64,000 bases of DNA from Phycisphaerales bacterium (GTDB lineage Bacteria; Planctomycetota; Phycisphaerae; Phycisphaerales; UBA1924), in assembly GCA_029260395.1 (NCBI GenBank), contig JAJDDJ010000009.1, positions 310,001-374,000 on the forward strand, written 5' to 3'. Of this stretch, positions 40,617-48,856 are shown piece by piece; position 1 is the stretch's first letter; every line of letters begins with the position of its first letter. Both the position numbers and the translations under genes were made by a program. The notes under the pieces are model-generated. The model did not search any database, had not been told where the DNA came from, and saw only the letters and a program-made list of their open reading frames with translations.

Positions 40617-41153
40617 ATGACCGATTTCCAGACCCCAGACATGAACACCGGCCTTGAGTCAGACGACTCGGGCTCGACCGCCACCATGACCGAGCAGGCC
40701 ACACGCCCGCTCCGCGAGCCCGTGCCCGCCGACGCGCACGGCTGGTGGTGGGGCGTGGGCCGGCGTAAGTCCGCGGTCGCCCGCGTGCGCATGCGGCCCG
40801 CCACCAAGGGTGATGGCAAGGGCGAGGTCAAGGTCCAGAAGACCCAGAAGCTCTTCAAAACCGTCGAGGAGTACTTCTCCGAGATGCGCGACCGCAACGA
40901 TGTGATGGCCCCTCTTGAGCTCACCGGCACGGCTGGCAAGCTCGATGTAGTCGTCCGCTGTGCGGGCGGCGGCATCATGGGCCAGGCCCAGGCCGTGCGT
41001 CTTGGCATTGCCCGGGCCCTCGTCGGCTACGATCCCACCTTCGAGCAGGCTCTGCGTGACGCGGGCTACATGACCCGTGACGCCCGCAAGGTCGAGCGCA
41101 AGAAGCCCGGTCAGCCCGGTGCTCGCCGTCGCTACCAGTTCTCCAAGCGCTAA
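40617..41153 (+). CDS. rpsI: Ribosomal protein S9
   Basis: 178 residues against about 130 in E. coli. The S9 core runs from GRRKSAVARVRM to the invariant C-terminal tail ending SKR that reaches the ribosomal P-site tRNA. The first about 47 residues form an acidic, Ser/Thr-rich extension ending GWWWGVGRRK. Internal ATGs at 40638 or 40686 could give shorter forms, but the full start has GAGAG about 8 bases upstream. Transcribed with rplM and followed by a clear terminator. Confidence 0.96.
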   Translation: MTDFQTPDMNTGLESDDSGSTATMTEQATRPLREPVPADAHGWWWGVGRRKSAVARVRMRPATKGDGKGEVKVQKTQKLFKTVEEYFSEMRDRNDVMAPLELTGTAGKLDVVVRCAGGGIMGQAQAVRLGIARALVGYDPTFEQALRDAGYMTRDARKVERKKPGQPGARRRYQFSKR

Positions 41154-41185
41154 ACCGGCACGCTCGAAATTCTGTGTTCTTACCA

Positions 41186-41218
41186 CCGCCCGGGCGATTC
41201 GCTCGGGCGGTTTCTTTG
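41186..41218 (+). terminator. Rho-independent terminator after rpsI
   Basis: CCGCCCGGGC (41186-41195) pairs with GCTCGGGCGG (41101-type arm at 41201-41210, one G-T pair), loop GATTC, followed by TTTCTTTG. It is 33 bases after the rpsI stop and ends the rplM-rpsI unit. Confidence 0.85.
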
Positions 41219-41247
41219 TCGGCCGCCTCAAGCAGTACCATGCTGGC

Positions 41248-42045
41248 GTGACTTCCAACGAAGAGCCCAAGCCCCGCGCTGGGCGGACCCTCCGCCGGCT
41301 TGCCCGCGTGCGTGGCGCGCGGTGGATCGTCGCTGCGGGCGTGGTCGTGGTGCTGCTGGCCTCGGGGCTCGGCGTGTTCGCGACGATCCTCGCCGGCTCG
41401 GCGCCAGCGTGGTGGCGATCGGTCAACACCGCCGCCAGCGCCACCCAGGAACTGGGCGTTGCGTTCGAGAACGCGGTCTCCAACCAGCTCACCCGAGTGC
41501 GCCCCGTCGATGCGAACCTGCAACCGGGCGAGCGGTGGCGCAGCGAGCCGTGGGGCATCGCGATCGAGCCCAAGGAGGTCAACGCGTGGCTCAACGCGCG
41601 CATGCCCGCGTGGCTCGAATCGCGCGGCGACCTCGAACAGTGGCCCGCCGAACTCGAACAGTTGCAGGTCGATTTCGATCAGGGGCTCATCCGCGTGGGC
41701 TTACAGGTTGCCTCGCCCAAGGGCTCGCAGATCGTGACCGCGCACCTTCGGCCGCGCGTGGATGAACAGGGCGCGGTGTGGCTGCCCGCTGAGCGGCTGG
41801 ACATAGGCCGGCTGCCGCTGCCCGCGAGCTGGGTGCTTCCGAGCGCCGAGGGCTGGGCGAGCGACGCGGTGCCCACCGAGTTCGGCGAGCGCGCGGACCT
41901 CTCGACCATCTTCGGCTTGCTCAGGGGGATCGCATCGCGAGCCGAGCCGGTCGTGCCGCTGCCCGATGGCAGGCAGGTCCGGCTGCTCGATGTGCGCGCC
42001 CGCGATGGCCGGCTTGAGCTGACCTGTCGAACCGAGGCGCGGTAG
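41248..42045 (+). CDS. Membrane-anchored protein of unknown function
   Basis: 265 residues from the GTG at 41248; the frame reaches back into rpsI, so a GTG after the terminator is chosen. A basic N-tail (RRLARVRGARW) and a helix (VAAGVVVVLLASGLGVFATIL) are followed by a periplasmic-type domain of alternating strands (RVGLQVASPKGSQIVTAHLRPRV). No family is recognised. It ends 27 bases from the convergent cysS stop. The start has no strong ribosome site. Confidence 0.65.
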   Translation: MTSNEEPKPRAGRTLRRLARVRGARWIVAAGVVVVLLASGLGVFATILAGSAPAWWRSVNTAASATQELGVAFENAVSNQLTRVRPVDANLQPGERWRSEPWGIAIEPKEVNAWLNARMPAWLESRGDLEQWPAELEQLQVDFDQGLIRVGLQVASPKGSQIVTAHLRPRVDEQGAVWLPAERLDIGRLPLPASWVLPSAEGWASDAVPTEFGERADLSTIFGLLRGIASRAEPVVPLPDGRQVRLLDVRARDGRLELTCRTEAR

Positions 42046-42072
42046 GGCGCAAGCCCTCGGAAACGGACCGCG

Positions 42073-43722
42073 CTACCCCCGTGATACCTCGACCTGGCCG
42101 CCTGCTACGTCTTTGATCGACAGCCCGCGCCCCGCAAGCTCATCGCGGATGCGGTCCGCCTCGGCCCAGTCTTTGGATGCGCGCGCATCACGGCGTGCGC
42201 ACAGCAGCGACTCAACCTCATCATCAGGCTCGATGTCCTTGTACACCCCGAGGGAGGTGGCTACATCGTCACGCCGGCCAAGGGCGATCACGCCGAGCAC
42301 CGAGTCGATCTGTTCAAGTGCCTCGGCGAGCCGAGTGCCCGGCGTGCGCTCACCGGATGTGAATGCGCTGCGCAGCTCGTTGAGCGATGCGACAGCCCCG
42401 GCGATGTTCAGGTCGTCGTTCATCGCCGACGTAAACGCATCCACAAACACTGCCGGGTCATCGCCCGGCTTTTCCGCGCTGTGCGACTCATCCCAGAGCG
42501 ACCGCCAGCGTTCGAGCTGGCGGGCCGAGTCCTTGAGCCCCTGCTCGGTGAAGTTCGCGTTGGCGCGGTAGTGCGTCTTGATGAGTTCGAGCCGGACCGC
42601 AGCGGGCGTGTGGCCCTTGGCGAACAGGTCGCGCGCGGTGAAGAAGTTGCCCTTGGACTTGGACATCTTCTCGCCCTCGACGAGCAGAAACCGCGGGTGG
42701 AACCAGTGGCGCGCGAACCGCTCGCCGCCCGTGCAGCCACGGGTCTGGGCGATCTCGCACTCGTGGTGGGGGAAGATGTTGTCCTCGCCGCCGGAGTGCA
42801 GGTCGATCTCGGCGGGTCTTGAGCCGCCCAGCGCCGCCGCGATGCCGCCGACCGCGAGCCGGTCGAGGGCCATGGCGCTGCACTCGATGTGCCAGCCCGG
42901 GTAGCCCTCGCCCCAGGGGCTGGGCCACTTCATGAGGTGCGATGGGTCTTCCTTCCAGAGCAGAAAGTCGGCGGGGTGGTTTTTCTGGGCCTGATTCTCT
43001 TGGCTGACCCTGCCGCCAGCCCCGCCGCGGAGCTGGTCGAGCGTGTTGCCGCTGAGCTTGCCGTAATCGGGAAACTGCTGCACATCGAAGTAGACCGCGC
43101 GCGCGCCGGGCTCTCCGCGCACGTACGCCTTGCCGAGTTCGACCAGCTTGGCGATCAGCGCGATCATGCCGGTGATGTGGTCGGTGGCTCTCGGCATGAG
43201 CGTGGCATCTGATTGCGCCTCGATGGCCACCTTGAGCCCGAGGGCTCGCGCATCTTCGAGAAACCTGCCCTCGTAGAACCGAGCGATGGCGCGCGGGTCA
43301 GAAGGATTGATTTCGGCTAGCGCGTGGGCGGTGCCCGCTTTCTTGGGGTCGGCCTTGCCCGGGGATTGGGCCGCGGCTTTGGCGGCGTCGATCCGCTGGC
43401 GGGCCGCGTCCATTTTGTCGAGCCCGCCGCCGTCGGCGGTGTCGTCGTCGGTCATGTGCCCGACATCGGTGATGTTCATCATGTGCACGATCGTGCGTGC
43501 GGCCGTGTGAAGTGAGCCGTCTGGCGAGGTCAGCGCGCAGAGCGGCGATTCGATCCACCGCCTGAGCAGATCGGCGGCCAGAAACGACCGGAAGTTTCCG
43601 ATGTGCGCATCGTCGTACACCGTTGGACCGCAGGTATAGAACGTGACGTTGGCGGCGTCTGCGGGCGCGAACGGCTCGATGCTGCGGGTGAGCGTGTTGT
43701 AGAGGCGAAGCGCTTGGCTCAT
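42073..43722 (-). CDS. cysS: Cysteinyl-tRNA synthetase
   Basis: 549 residues, longer than the usual about 460. It loads tRNA-Cys. The first zinc Cys is C31 in FYTCGPTVYDDAHIGN, where HIGN (residues 40-43) is the HIGH motif; WHIECSAMAL and HHECEIAQ supply further zinc ligands; GEKMSKSKGNFF is KMSKS. An insert near 120-160 (DAAKAAAQSPGKADPKKAG, Lys/Ala/Asp-rich) is not typical. The gene runs opposite to the upstream unknown gene. Confidence 0.95.
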   Translation of the reverse strand: MSQALRLYNTLTRSIEPFAPADAANVTFYTCGPTVYDDAHIGNFRSFLAADLLRRWIESPLCALTSPDGSLHTAARTIVHMMNITDVGHMTDDDTADGGGLDKMDAARQRIDAAKAAAQSPGKADPKKAGTAHALAEINPSDPRAIARFYEGRFLEDARALGLKVAIEAQSDATLMPRATDHITGMIALIAKLVELGKAYVRGEPGARAVYFDVQQFPDYGKLSGNTLDQLRGGAGGRVSQENQAQKNHPADFLLWKEDPSHLMKWPSPWGEGYPGWHIECSAMALDRLAVGGIAAALGGSRPAEIDLHSGGEDNIFPHHECEIAQTRGCTGGERFARHWFHPRFLLVEGEKMSKSKGNFFTARDLFAKGHTPAAVRLELIKTHYRANANFTEQGLKDSARQLERWRSLWDESHSAEKPGDDPAVFVDAFTSAMNDDLNIAGAVASLNELRSAFTSGERTPGTRLAEALEQIDSVLGVIALGRRDDVATSLGVYKDIEPDDEVESLLCARRDARASKDWAEADRIRDELAGRGLSIKDVAGGQVEVSRG

Positions 43723-43745
43723 AGAGGGATGGTAGGGTCGGCGAG

Positions 43746-45116
43746 CTAGTCCACAGACTCGGTAGCGGCTTCGGTAGTGGGGGCCGGAGCAGCCGCTGGT
43801 GTTGTGGTCGGAGCCGCTGATGGATCAACCTTGGGCAGCACGCGGAGGCTCACTCTGAGAACCCGCGTCGGCTCGGCCTGCGTGACCGCCAGCTCGACGC
43901 GGTCGAGTTGCAGGCTCTCGCCCACGACCGGGATGTGCCCGAGCGAGACCATGATGCACCCGCCGAGCGTGTCGTAGTCGTCGCTCTCGGGCAAGCTGAC
44001 GCCGAACTGGGCGAGGGCCTCGTTGAGGTCGTCGATGTGCGCACGGGCGTCAATGTCACCGGTGGCCTGCTCGGCGTCGATGTCGATGCTGGGCGAGTCG
44101 TCCTCTTCGGTTTCGTACTCATCAAGGATGTCGCCGAAGACTTCTTCGATGATGTCCTCGACGGTGACCAGCCCGGCCGTCCCGCCGTACTCGTCGGCGA
44201 TCAGCGCCAGGTGGCTTCGGCGGTCGAGCATGTCGGCGAGGATGTCCCTGGCGCTCTTGGTCTCTGGCACGAACGCTGCGGGCCGAAGGATGCTCCGAAG
44301 CTCGAACCCGGACGACGGGCCGTCGTGCTCGGCGAGGTAATGGAGAAGGTCCTTGGCGTACAGCACACCCACGACGTGGTCGAGGTTGTCCTCGTACACC
44401 GGGATTCGGCTGTGCTGGGCCGAGCGGGCGAACGCCTTGACCGCCGACAGATCATCGGTGTAAGCCAGAGCGTCGATCTCCGTCCTCGGCGTCATGACTT
44501 CCTGCACCGACGTCGTGCGCAACTGCACGACGGCTGCGATCATGTCGCGCTCGCGTTCGTCGAACTGGCCCTCCTGACGGCCCTCTTCAACGACGCTGAG
44601 CAGATCGGCTTCGATCCCTTCGGCGCCGGTCGCGGTGGGGGCGATGAGCCTGCGGACCGCTTCATCGAGCCCGCGTGACAGCAGCACGACGGGCATAAGC
44701 GCCCGGTGGCACATACGGATCAGCGTCGAGGCGTTGTACACCAGCCGTTCGCTGGCGTGCTCGGCCAGGCTGGTCGGGAGCACGACCGCGACCATCCACA
44801 GCAGCGGGGTAACGATGATGAGGCCTACCGCCACATCAAGCCTGGATGAAGCCGTCACGCCGGACGTCCAGGCGATCATGCCCATCGCGGCGAGCAGCGC
44901 GCTAGCCGAGGCGAGCAGCCCCTGCGCGAGCGAGTGGCCCTCCATGTCCGCCAAGATCGTGTGGACCCGGCTTTGGGCGCCGTCGTGGTCACGGTCGGAC
45001 GCGATGTCGGCAAGCGTGGTTCGCGCCGAGTGCAGCAGCGCCATGTGCAGCGTCGCGAAGATACTCGACAGTGCCAGCCCGCCCAGGGCCAAAGGAACAG
45101 CGGCGGCGTCGATCAT
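43746..45116 (-). CDS. CorC/HlyC-like protein (DUF21-CBS-transporter-associated domain)
   Basis: 456 residues. A membrane N-terminal domain of about 150 residues (DUF21-like helices), a CBS pair (VMTPRTEIDALAYTDDLS, VVGVLYAKDLLHYL, LALIADEYGGTAGLVTVEDI) and a CorC-HlyC domain (IDDLNEALAQFGVSLPESDDYDTLGG). This family (CNNM/CorC/YbeX) is tied to magnesium or cobalt efflux and, for YbeX, ribosome metabolism. The Pro/Ala/Thr-rich tail is unusual. The ATG forms an ATGA overlap with the ybeY stop, so the two are co-translated. Confidence 0.9.
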   Translation of the reverse strand: MIDAAAVPLALGGLALSSIFATLHMALLHSARTTLADIASDRDHDGAQSRVHTILADMEGHSLAQGLLASASALLAAMGMIAWTSGVTASSRLDVAVGLIIVTPLLWMVAVVLPTSLAEHASERLVYNASTLIRMCHRALMPVVLLSRGLDEAVRRLIAPTATGAEGIEADLLSVVEEGRQEGQFDERERDMIAAVVQLRTTSVQEVMTPRTEIDALAYTDDLSAVKAFARSAQHSRIPVYEDNLDHVVGVLYAKDLLHYLAEHDGPSSGFELRSILRPAAFVPETKSARDILADMLDRRSHLALIADEYGGTAGLVTVEDIIEEVFGDILDEYETEEDDSPSIDIDAEQATGDIDARAHIDDLNEALAQFGVSLPESDDYDTLGGCIMVSLGHIPVVGESLQLDRVELAVTQAEPTRVLRVSLRVLPKVDPSAAPTTTPAAAPAPTTEAATESVD

Positions 45117-45661
45117 CGGCCCGCTCCGTTCACATCGGCTTCGCCCGCTGCGTAGACCGCGCGCAGGCCGAGTGCTGCGAGCAGTTCATCTTCCCGCACG
45201 TGCATGGCTTGGGCGTCGGCGGGGTTCTGGTCGTCGTGGCCCAAGCAGTGCAGCAGGCCGTGGACGATGTACAACAGCAGCTCGTGTTCGATCGGTATAC
45301 CTCGGGCCAACGACTGTCGATGGGCCTCGTCCACGCAGACCATCAGGTCGGTATCCAAAGGATCGGTGCGGCACGCGCGCAGGTCGAACGTCAGCACGTC
45401 GGTCGTCGCTGGGTCGTTCTTCCATCGTTGGTGCGCTGCGCTCATCTGGGCGTCATCGACCAGTTCGATGCGCAGCTCCCCCTCGAGTCCGAGATGGGCC
45501 AGCAGCCGTTGGGCGTGGTCCGTAAGCCAGCCACGTGCGCGGGCATCCGCAAGGCCGCCATGATCGATCAAGTCAATCAGGCCGATCTGATCGACTTGGC
45601 CGCTGGCGGATCGAGGTTCGGGGTCGTCCTGGCAACAGGACGGGTCGTCGGTATCGCCCAT
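45113..45661 (-). CDS. ybeY: Endoribonuclease YbeY
   Basis: 182 residues. Zinc-dependent single-strand endoribonuclease acting in 16S rRNA maturation and quality control. The zinc site HGLLHCLGHDD (His134, His138, His142) matches HGxLHLxGHDH with Asp in place of the last His. The ATTDVLTFDL core is also diagnostic. The frame is open from 45802, but ATG 45661 fits the family and has AGGAAG just upstream. Upstream of CorC-like gene and overlapping it, as in the conserved ybeX-ybeY neighbourhood. Confidence 0.92.
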   Translation of the reverse strand: MGDTDDPSCCQDDPEPRSASGQVDQIGLIDLIDHGGLADARARGWLTDHAQRLLAHLGLEGELRIELVDDAQMSAAHQRWKNDPATTDVLTFDLRACRTDPLDTDLMVCVDEAHRQSLARGIPIEHELLLYIVHGLLHCLGHDDQNPADAQAMHVREDELLAALGLRAVYAAGEADVNGAGR

Positions 45662-45954
45662 GACTTCCTGCGGGTGCGCCTTGCCCTGGGCCTGCGAGAA
45701 GACGCTCTCGGGCCGCGCGGAGGCTGGGTCTGCCAACCTACGAGAGGCCAGCGGGGACCACCACTGTACGGGAGCAGCCTGACCTCGGCCAACAAATGGC
45801 AAGGCCTAAGCGCGTCAATCAACAAAATGATCGGTTGTTGCTAGGCTTTTCGGTACGGCCTGGCGCCGGAATGCGGTGGACCAACGCCTAGAATGTGAAG
45901 ATCAAACGAATTTTCACGATCGCTAGACGGGGTTAATGAGAGGCTGGCTGGTCC

Positions 45955-46332
45955 ATGACACAGGTCGATCACGCGACATTCTTGAGAGCGGTTTGCTGCG
46001 TGAGCGGTCTGGATGGCGAGATCTGTCGGCCCGGCTCGTCGCTGCTCGCGGGCCTCGCGGACCGCGCCGGCCTCAACGGCTCGCTCGAAGCCGAGCTGTC
46101 CAGGGTCGCAGAGGACCACGAGTTCTATCAGCAGCAGCTGCGCACGCTCGCGGCCGATCCCGAGCGGGCGATCTCAGAGGTGCTACGCGTCGCGGGTGCT
46201 GGGGGCACGCTGGATGATGCCGACCGTGTCTCGGCTCGGCATCTGGCCGATCGGCTGGGCCTCGATTCGACACGCACCGAGGTGGTTCTCCAACAAGTGC
46301 GTGTGGAACTGGGGCTCGAAGCGGCGTCCTAA
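45955..46332 (+). CDS. Small helical protein, TerB-like in style
   Basis: 125 residues, mostly helical by composition (LLAGLADRAGLNGSLEAELSRVAEDHEF, RHLADRLGLDSTRTEVVLQQV). The pattern of an N-terminal Asp/Glu-rich helix pair recalls TerB-like domains, but no metal or motif match is firm. No membrane segment. It lies 63 bases upstream of the AIM24-like gene and may be in its transcript. I do not name a function. Confidence 0.6.
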   Translation: MTQVDHATFLRAVCCVSGLDGEICRPGSSLLAGLADRAGLNGSLEAELSRVAEDHEFYQQQLRTLAADPERAISEVLRVAGAGGTLDDADRVSARHLADRLGLDSTRTEVVLQQVRVELGLEAAS

Positions 46333-46394
46333 CGTCTTCTCAGCGATTGGCTCGAAGCCGCAGCTACAAGCCCGCAGTTGCAAGGAGGACGCTC

Positions 46395-47192
46395 ATGGCG
46401 ATCGACATCATTGACCATCAGATCATCGGCGACGACATGCAGGCCGTGATCATCACGCTGGACCCGGACGAGGCCGTCGTCGCGGAAGCCGGCGCGATGA
46501 TGTACCTGGAAGCGGACATCGAGATGGCCACCTCTCTCAGCATGAAGGACGCTGGCGGCGGGCTCATGGGCCGGCTGTTTGAAGCTGGCAAGCGCGCGGT
46601 GACCGGCGAGTCGTTCTTCATCACGTTCTTCCACAACCACGGCACGCAGCGGCGCGACTGCGCCTTCGCGGCGCCGTACCCGGGCCACGTGGTGCCCGTC
46701 GAACTTGGCGACCACGGCGGAACGATCACGTGCCAGAAGGACTCGTTCCTGTGCGCCGCGCGCGGGGTCGAGGTCAGCATCGCGTTCCAACGCAAGATCG
46801 GCGTCGGGCTCTTCGGCGGCGAGGGCTTCATCCTCCAGAAGCTCACCAGCGATAGCGGGCGCGGCCAGGCGTTCCTGCACGCGGGCGGCACAACCGTGCG
46901 CCGCGAGCTTGGCCCGGGCGAGACGCTGCGGGTTGATACCGGGTGCCTCGTTGCGTTCGAGCGGACGGTGGACTACGACATCCAGTTCGTCGGCGGCATC
47001 AAGAACAAGATATTCGGCGGCGAGGGCCTGTTTTACGCCAAGCTCACCGGGCCCGGCACGGTGTGGTTGCAGACACTGCCGTTCAGCAGGCTTGCCGACC
47101 GGATCATCGCCGCGGCACCATCATCCGGCGGAAGCTCCAAGGGCGAGGGCTCGGTCCTCGGCGGCCTTGGGCGCATGCTCGACGGCAGCTGA
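46395..47192 (+). CDS. AIM24 / TIGR00266 family protein
   Basis: 265 residues. AIM24-like bacterial proteins have a repeated beta-barrel fold and unknown function. Typical stretches are VVAEAGAMMYLEADIEMATSL, GESFFITFFHN, GTVWLQTLPFSRLADRI and GEGLFYAKLTGPG. AAGGAGG sits 7 bases before the ATG. The tail is Gly/Ser-rich. A 186-base gap to the convergent lipoprotein gene holds no supported feature. Confidence 0.88.
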   Translation: MAIDIIDHQIIGDDMQAVIITLDPDEAVVAEAGAMMYLEADIEMATSLSMKDAGGGLMGRLFEAGKRAVTGESFFITFFHNHGTQRRDCAFAAPYPGHVVPVELGDHGGTITCQKDSFLCAARGVEVSIAFQRKIGVGLFGGEGFILQKLTSDSGRGQAFLHAGGTTVRRELGPGETLRVDTGCLVAFERTVDYDIQFVGGIKNKIFGGEGLFYAKLTGPGTVWLQTLPFSRLADRIIAAAPSSGGSSKGEGSVLGGLGRMLDGS

Positions 47193-47378
47193 ACGAAGGG
47201 TGTGGTTGTTCGCCGAGCACACTTCTTCAGAGCCTCGTTCGCGAGAACGTGGGGCATGTCACCATCAAGACTCAACGACACAGCAAGCAATGCTGTGCCA
47301 CCAAGCAGAGCCTTTGCCTAAGCACGACGAGATCCACCGGGTTTCCGCCCGGGGCTCGCACTCGATTACTTTGGCGTT

Positions 47379-47843
47379 CTACCGCGCCTGGATGCCTGCG
47401 CCGGGGTTGGGCGGCGGTGGTGCTGCGAGGTCGGTCGAGCCGTCGGCGGCGGGCCTCGTTACCCGCGCCCAGCGGATGGCCGAAGCCGTGCCGAACACAC
47501 GAATCGCGTAGGGCGGACCATCGAGCGTGACGCGCGAGGGCCGACCGATCGCACCGGATTCAGGGTCCATCGGCAGCAGGATCAATTCGAGCGCTCCGTC
47601 GTTGGTGTCGCGAGAGGGCTCGATGGAACTGGTCGATGAGCCGCCCGGCGCGACGGTGTGCGTCGGCTGGCCCGAGACGGTCACCATCTCGACATCGACG
47701 GTCGCGGACGAATCATTGAGGAAGGTGAAGGCTGCGGGCCCCGGGCCGTGGGTGTTGCCGCCGGATGAACAGCCGCTTGCGATGATGGCGGAGAGGGCCA
47801 GGAGCCCGCAGGCCGCTGATCGACGGACATGCAGAGTGTTCAT
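47379..47843 (-). CDS. Putative lipoprotein
   Basis: 154 residues. Lipobox IASGC after an N-terminal signal (MNTLHVRRSAACGLLALSAI). The body is beta-rich (AFTFLNDSSATVDVEMVTVS, SRVTLDGPPYAIRVFGTASA) with a Pro-rich tail. A lipoprotein at 50018 has a similar style (polar loop, then PPGAIVVLGP-type strands) and may be a relative, but identity was not tested. Its ATG overlaps the stop of the upstream small gene (ATGA). Confidence 0.65.
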   Translation of the reverse strand: MNTLHVRRSAACGLLALSAIIASGCSSGGNTHGPGPAAFTFLNDSSATVDVEMVTVSGQPTHTVAPGGSSTSSIEPSRDTNDGALELILLPMDPESGAIGRPSRVTLDGPPYAIRVFGTASAIRWARVTRPAADGSTDLAAPPPPNPGAGIQAR

Positions 47844-48100
47844 CGCGGGTTCTCCTTGTGGGCGGTATTTGCAGAACGGGCGCTGGCAGCATCGGCCAGA
47901 CGCTCGGCGGGCACCGAGATTTCTTCGATCACCGTCCGCCGAAGCGTGACCTCGCCCGCGGGCGTGGACCGCTGCTCGGTCGTGACTTCTCGTTTAGTCT
48001 CGACCGTACGGTCCGTGGGGGGCTGAGCTTTGACGCCCTTGGCGATGTGCCCGAGGCACTGGCCGAGGCTCCGCATGAGGCTGTTGCGTGGCTGGGTCAT
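47840..48100 (-). CDS. Small Lys/Arg-rich protein
   Basis: 86 residues starting MTQPRNSLMRSLGQ, mostly polar with many Glu, Arg and Thr (TVETKREVTTEQRSTPAGEV, RRTVIEEISVPAE). No signal or membrane segment. No known family is seen; the Val/Glu/Thr alternation may form a short beta element. The last four bases overlap the lipoprotein ATG (ATGA), and the start is only 32 bases from the nuoE stop, so nuoE, this gene and the lipoprotein appear to be one transcript. Confidence 0.6.
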   Translation of the reverse strand: MTQPRNSLMRSLGQCLGHIAKGVKAQPPTDRTVETKREVTTEQRSTPAGEVTLRRTVIEEISVPAERLADAASARSANTAHKENPR

Positions 48101-48132
48101 CGTTGGGTCGCGGCTCGTCGAACCGTGAGAGC

Positions 48133-48672
48133 TTAGTGCGGCTTGGCGTTGCGGGCGGCCTCGATCAGGTCGAGGATGGACTCGGCGGTCACGTCTTCGT
48201 GCAGCGTCTCGTCGATGAGCGCTGCGGGTGCTGTGCCGCACGAGCCGAGGCATTCGAGCTCGATGAGGGTGAACTCGCCGTCGTCGGTGGTCTCGCCCAC
48301 GTCGATACCGAGCTTGGCTTTGACCGCATCGGTGATGGCGGGCTGGCCGGTGAACTCGCAAGCGATAGATCTGCAGACCGCGACGACGTGTCGGCCCTTG
48401 GGATGCAGCCAGTATTCTTCGTAGAACGTCGCGGTATCGATGACGTCGGCGGGCTTGAGGTCGAGAAAGTCCGCGATCTCGGCCATCGCCTGGTGGGGCA
48501 GCCAGCCGTGCTCGTGCTGCACCGCGTGGAGCGTGGGCAGCAGGGCCGCGTGCTTGGTCTCGTAGCGCGGCAGGATGGTCTCGCGGAGGCTCTGCATGAG
48601 CGCTTCGGTGAGGTACGGCTCGGCTCGTCGTTCGATCGAAGCGGTCGCGGAGGGCTTGGGAATCCAGGCCAT
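48133..48672 (-). CDS. nuoE: NADH dehydrogenase (quinone) subunit E-like protein
   Basis: 179 residues. The 24-kDa-type thioredoxin-like subunit of complex I. The [2Fe-2S] cysteines are Cys100 and Cys105 in AVCRSIACEF and Cys141 and Cys145 in ECLGSCGTAP, in the family spacing. The frame is open from 48885, but ATG 48672 has GGGAGG upstream. nuoD lies 4 kb away at 52861-54150 on the same strand; no other nuo gene is in the window, so complex I genes appear dispersed here. Confidence 0.92.
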   Translation of the reverse strand: MAWIPKPSATASIERRAEPYLTEALMQSLRETILPRYETKHAALLPTLHAVQHEHGWLPHQAMAEIADFLDLKPADVIDTATFYEEYWLHPKGRHVVAVCRSIACEFTGQPAITDAVKAKLGIDVGETTDDGEFTLIELECLGSCGTAPAALIDETLHEDVTAESILDLIEAARNAKPH

Positions 48673-48856
48673 GGGGGTCCTCCCAGACAGGGGAAACAGT
48701 CTCTTATCAGCAGTGTAGGGCCTCGGAACAAGCTGGTTCGTGAGCAACACCAGAGCCAAGGCCCTTGGATCGCGGGGCCTGCGCGGGTAAGGTGGAACGA
48801 GCATCAGAAGTCGGCAAGCCGGGCCCAAGAACCGGACCCGCACGAGAGGAATCGAG

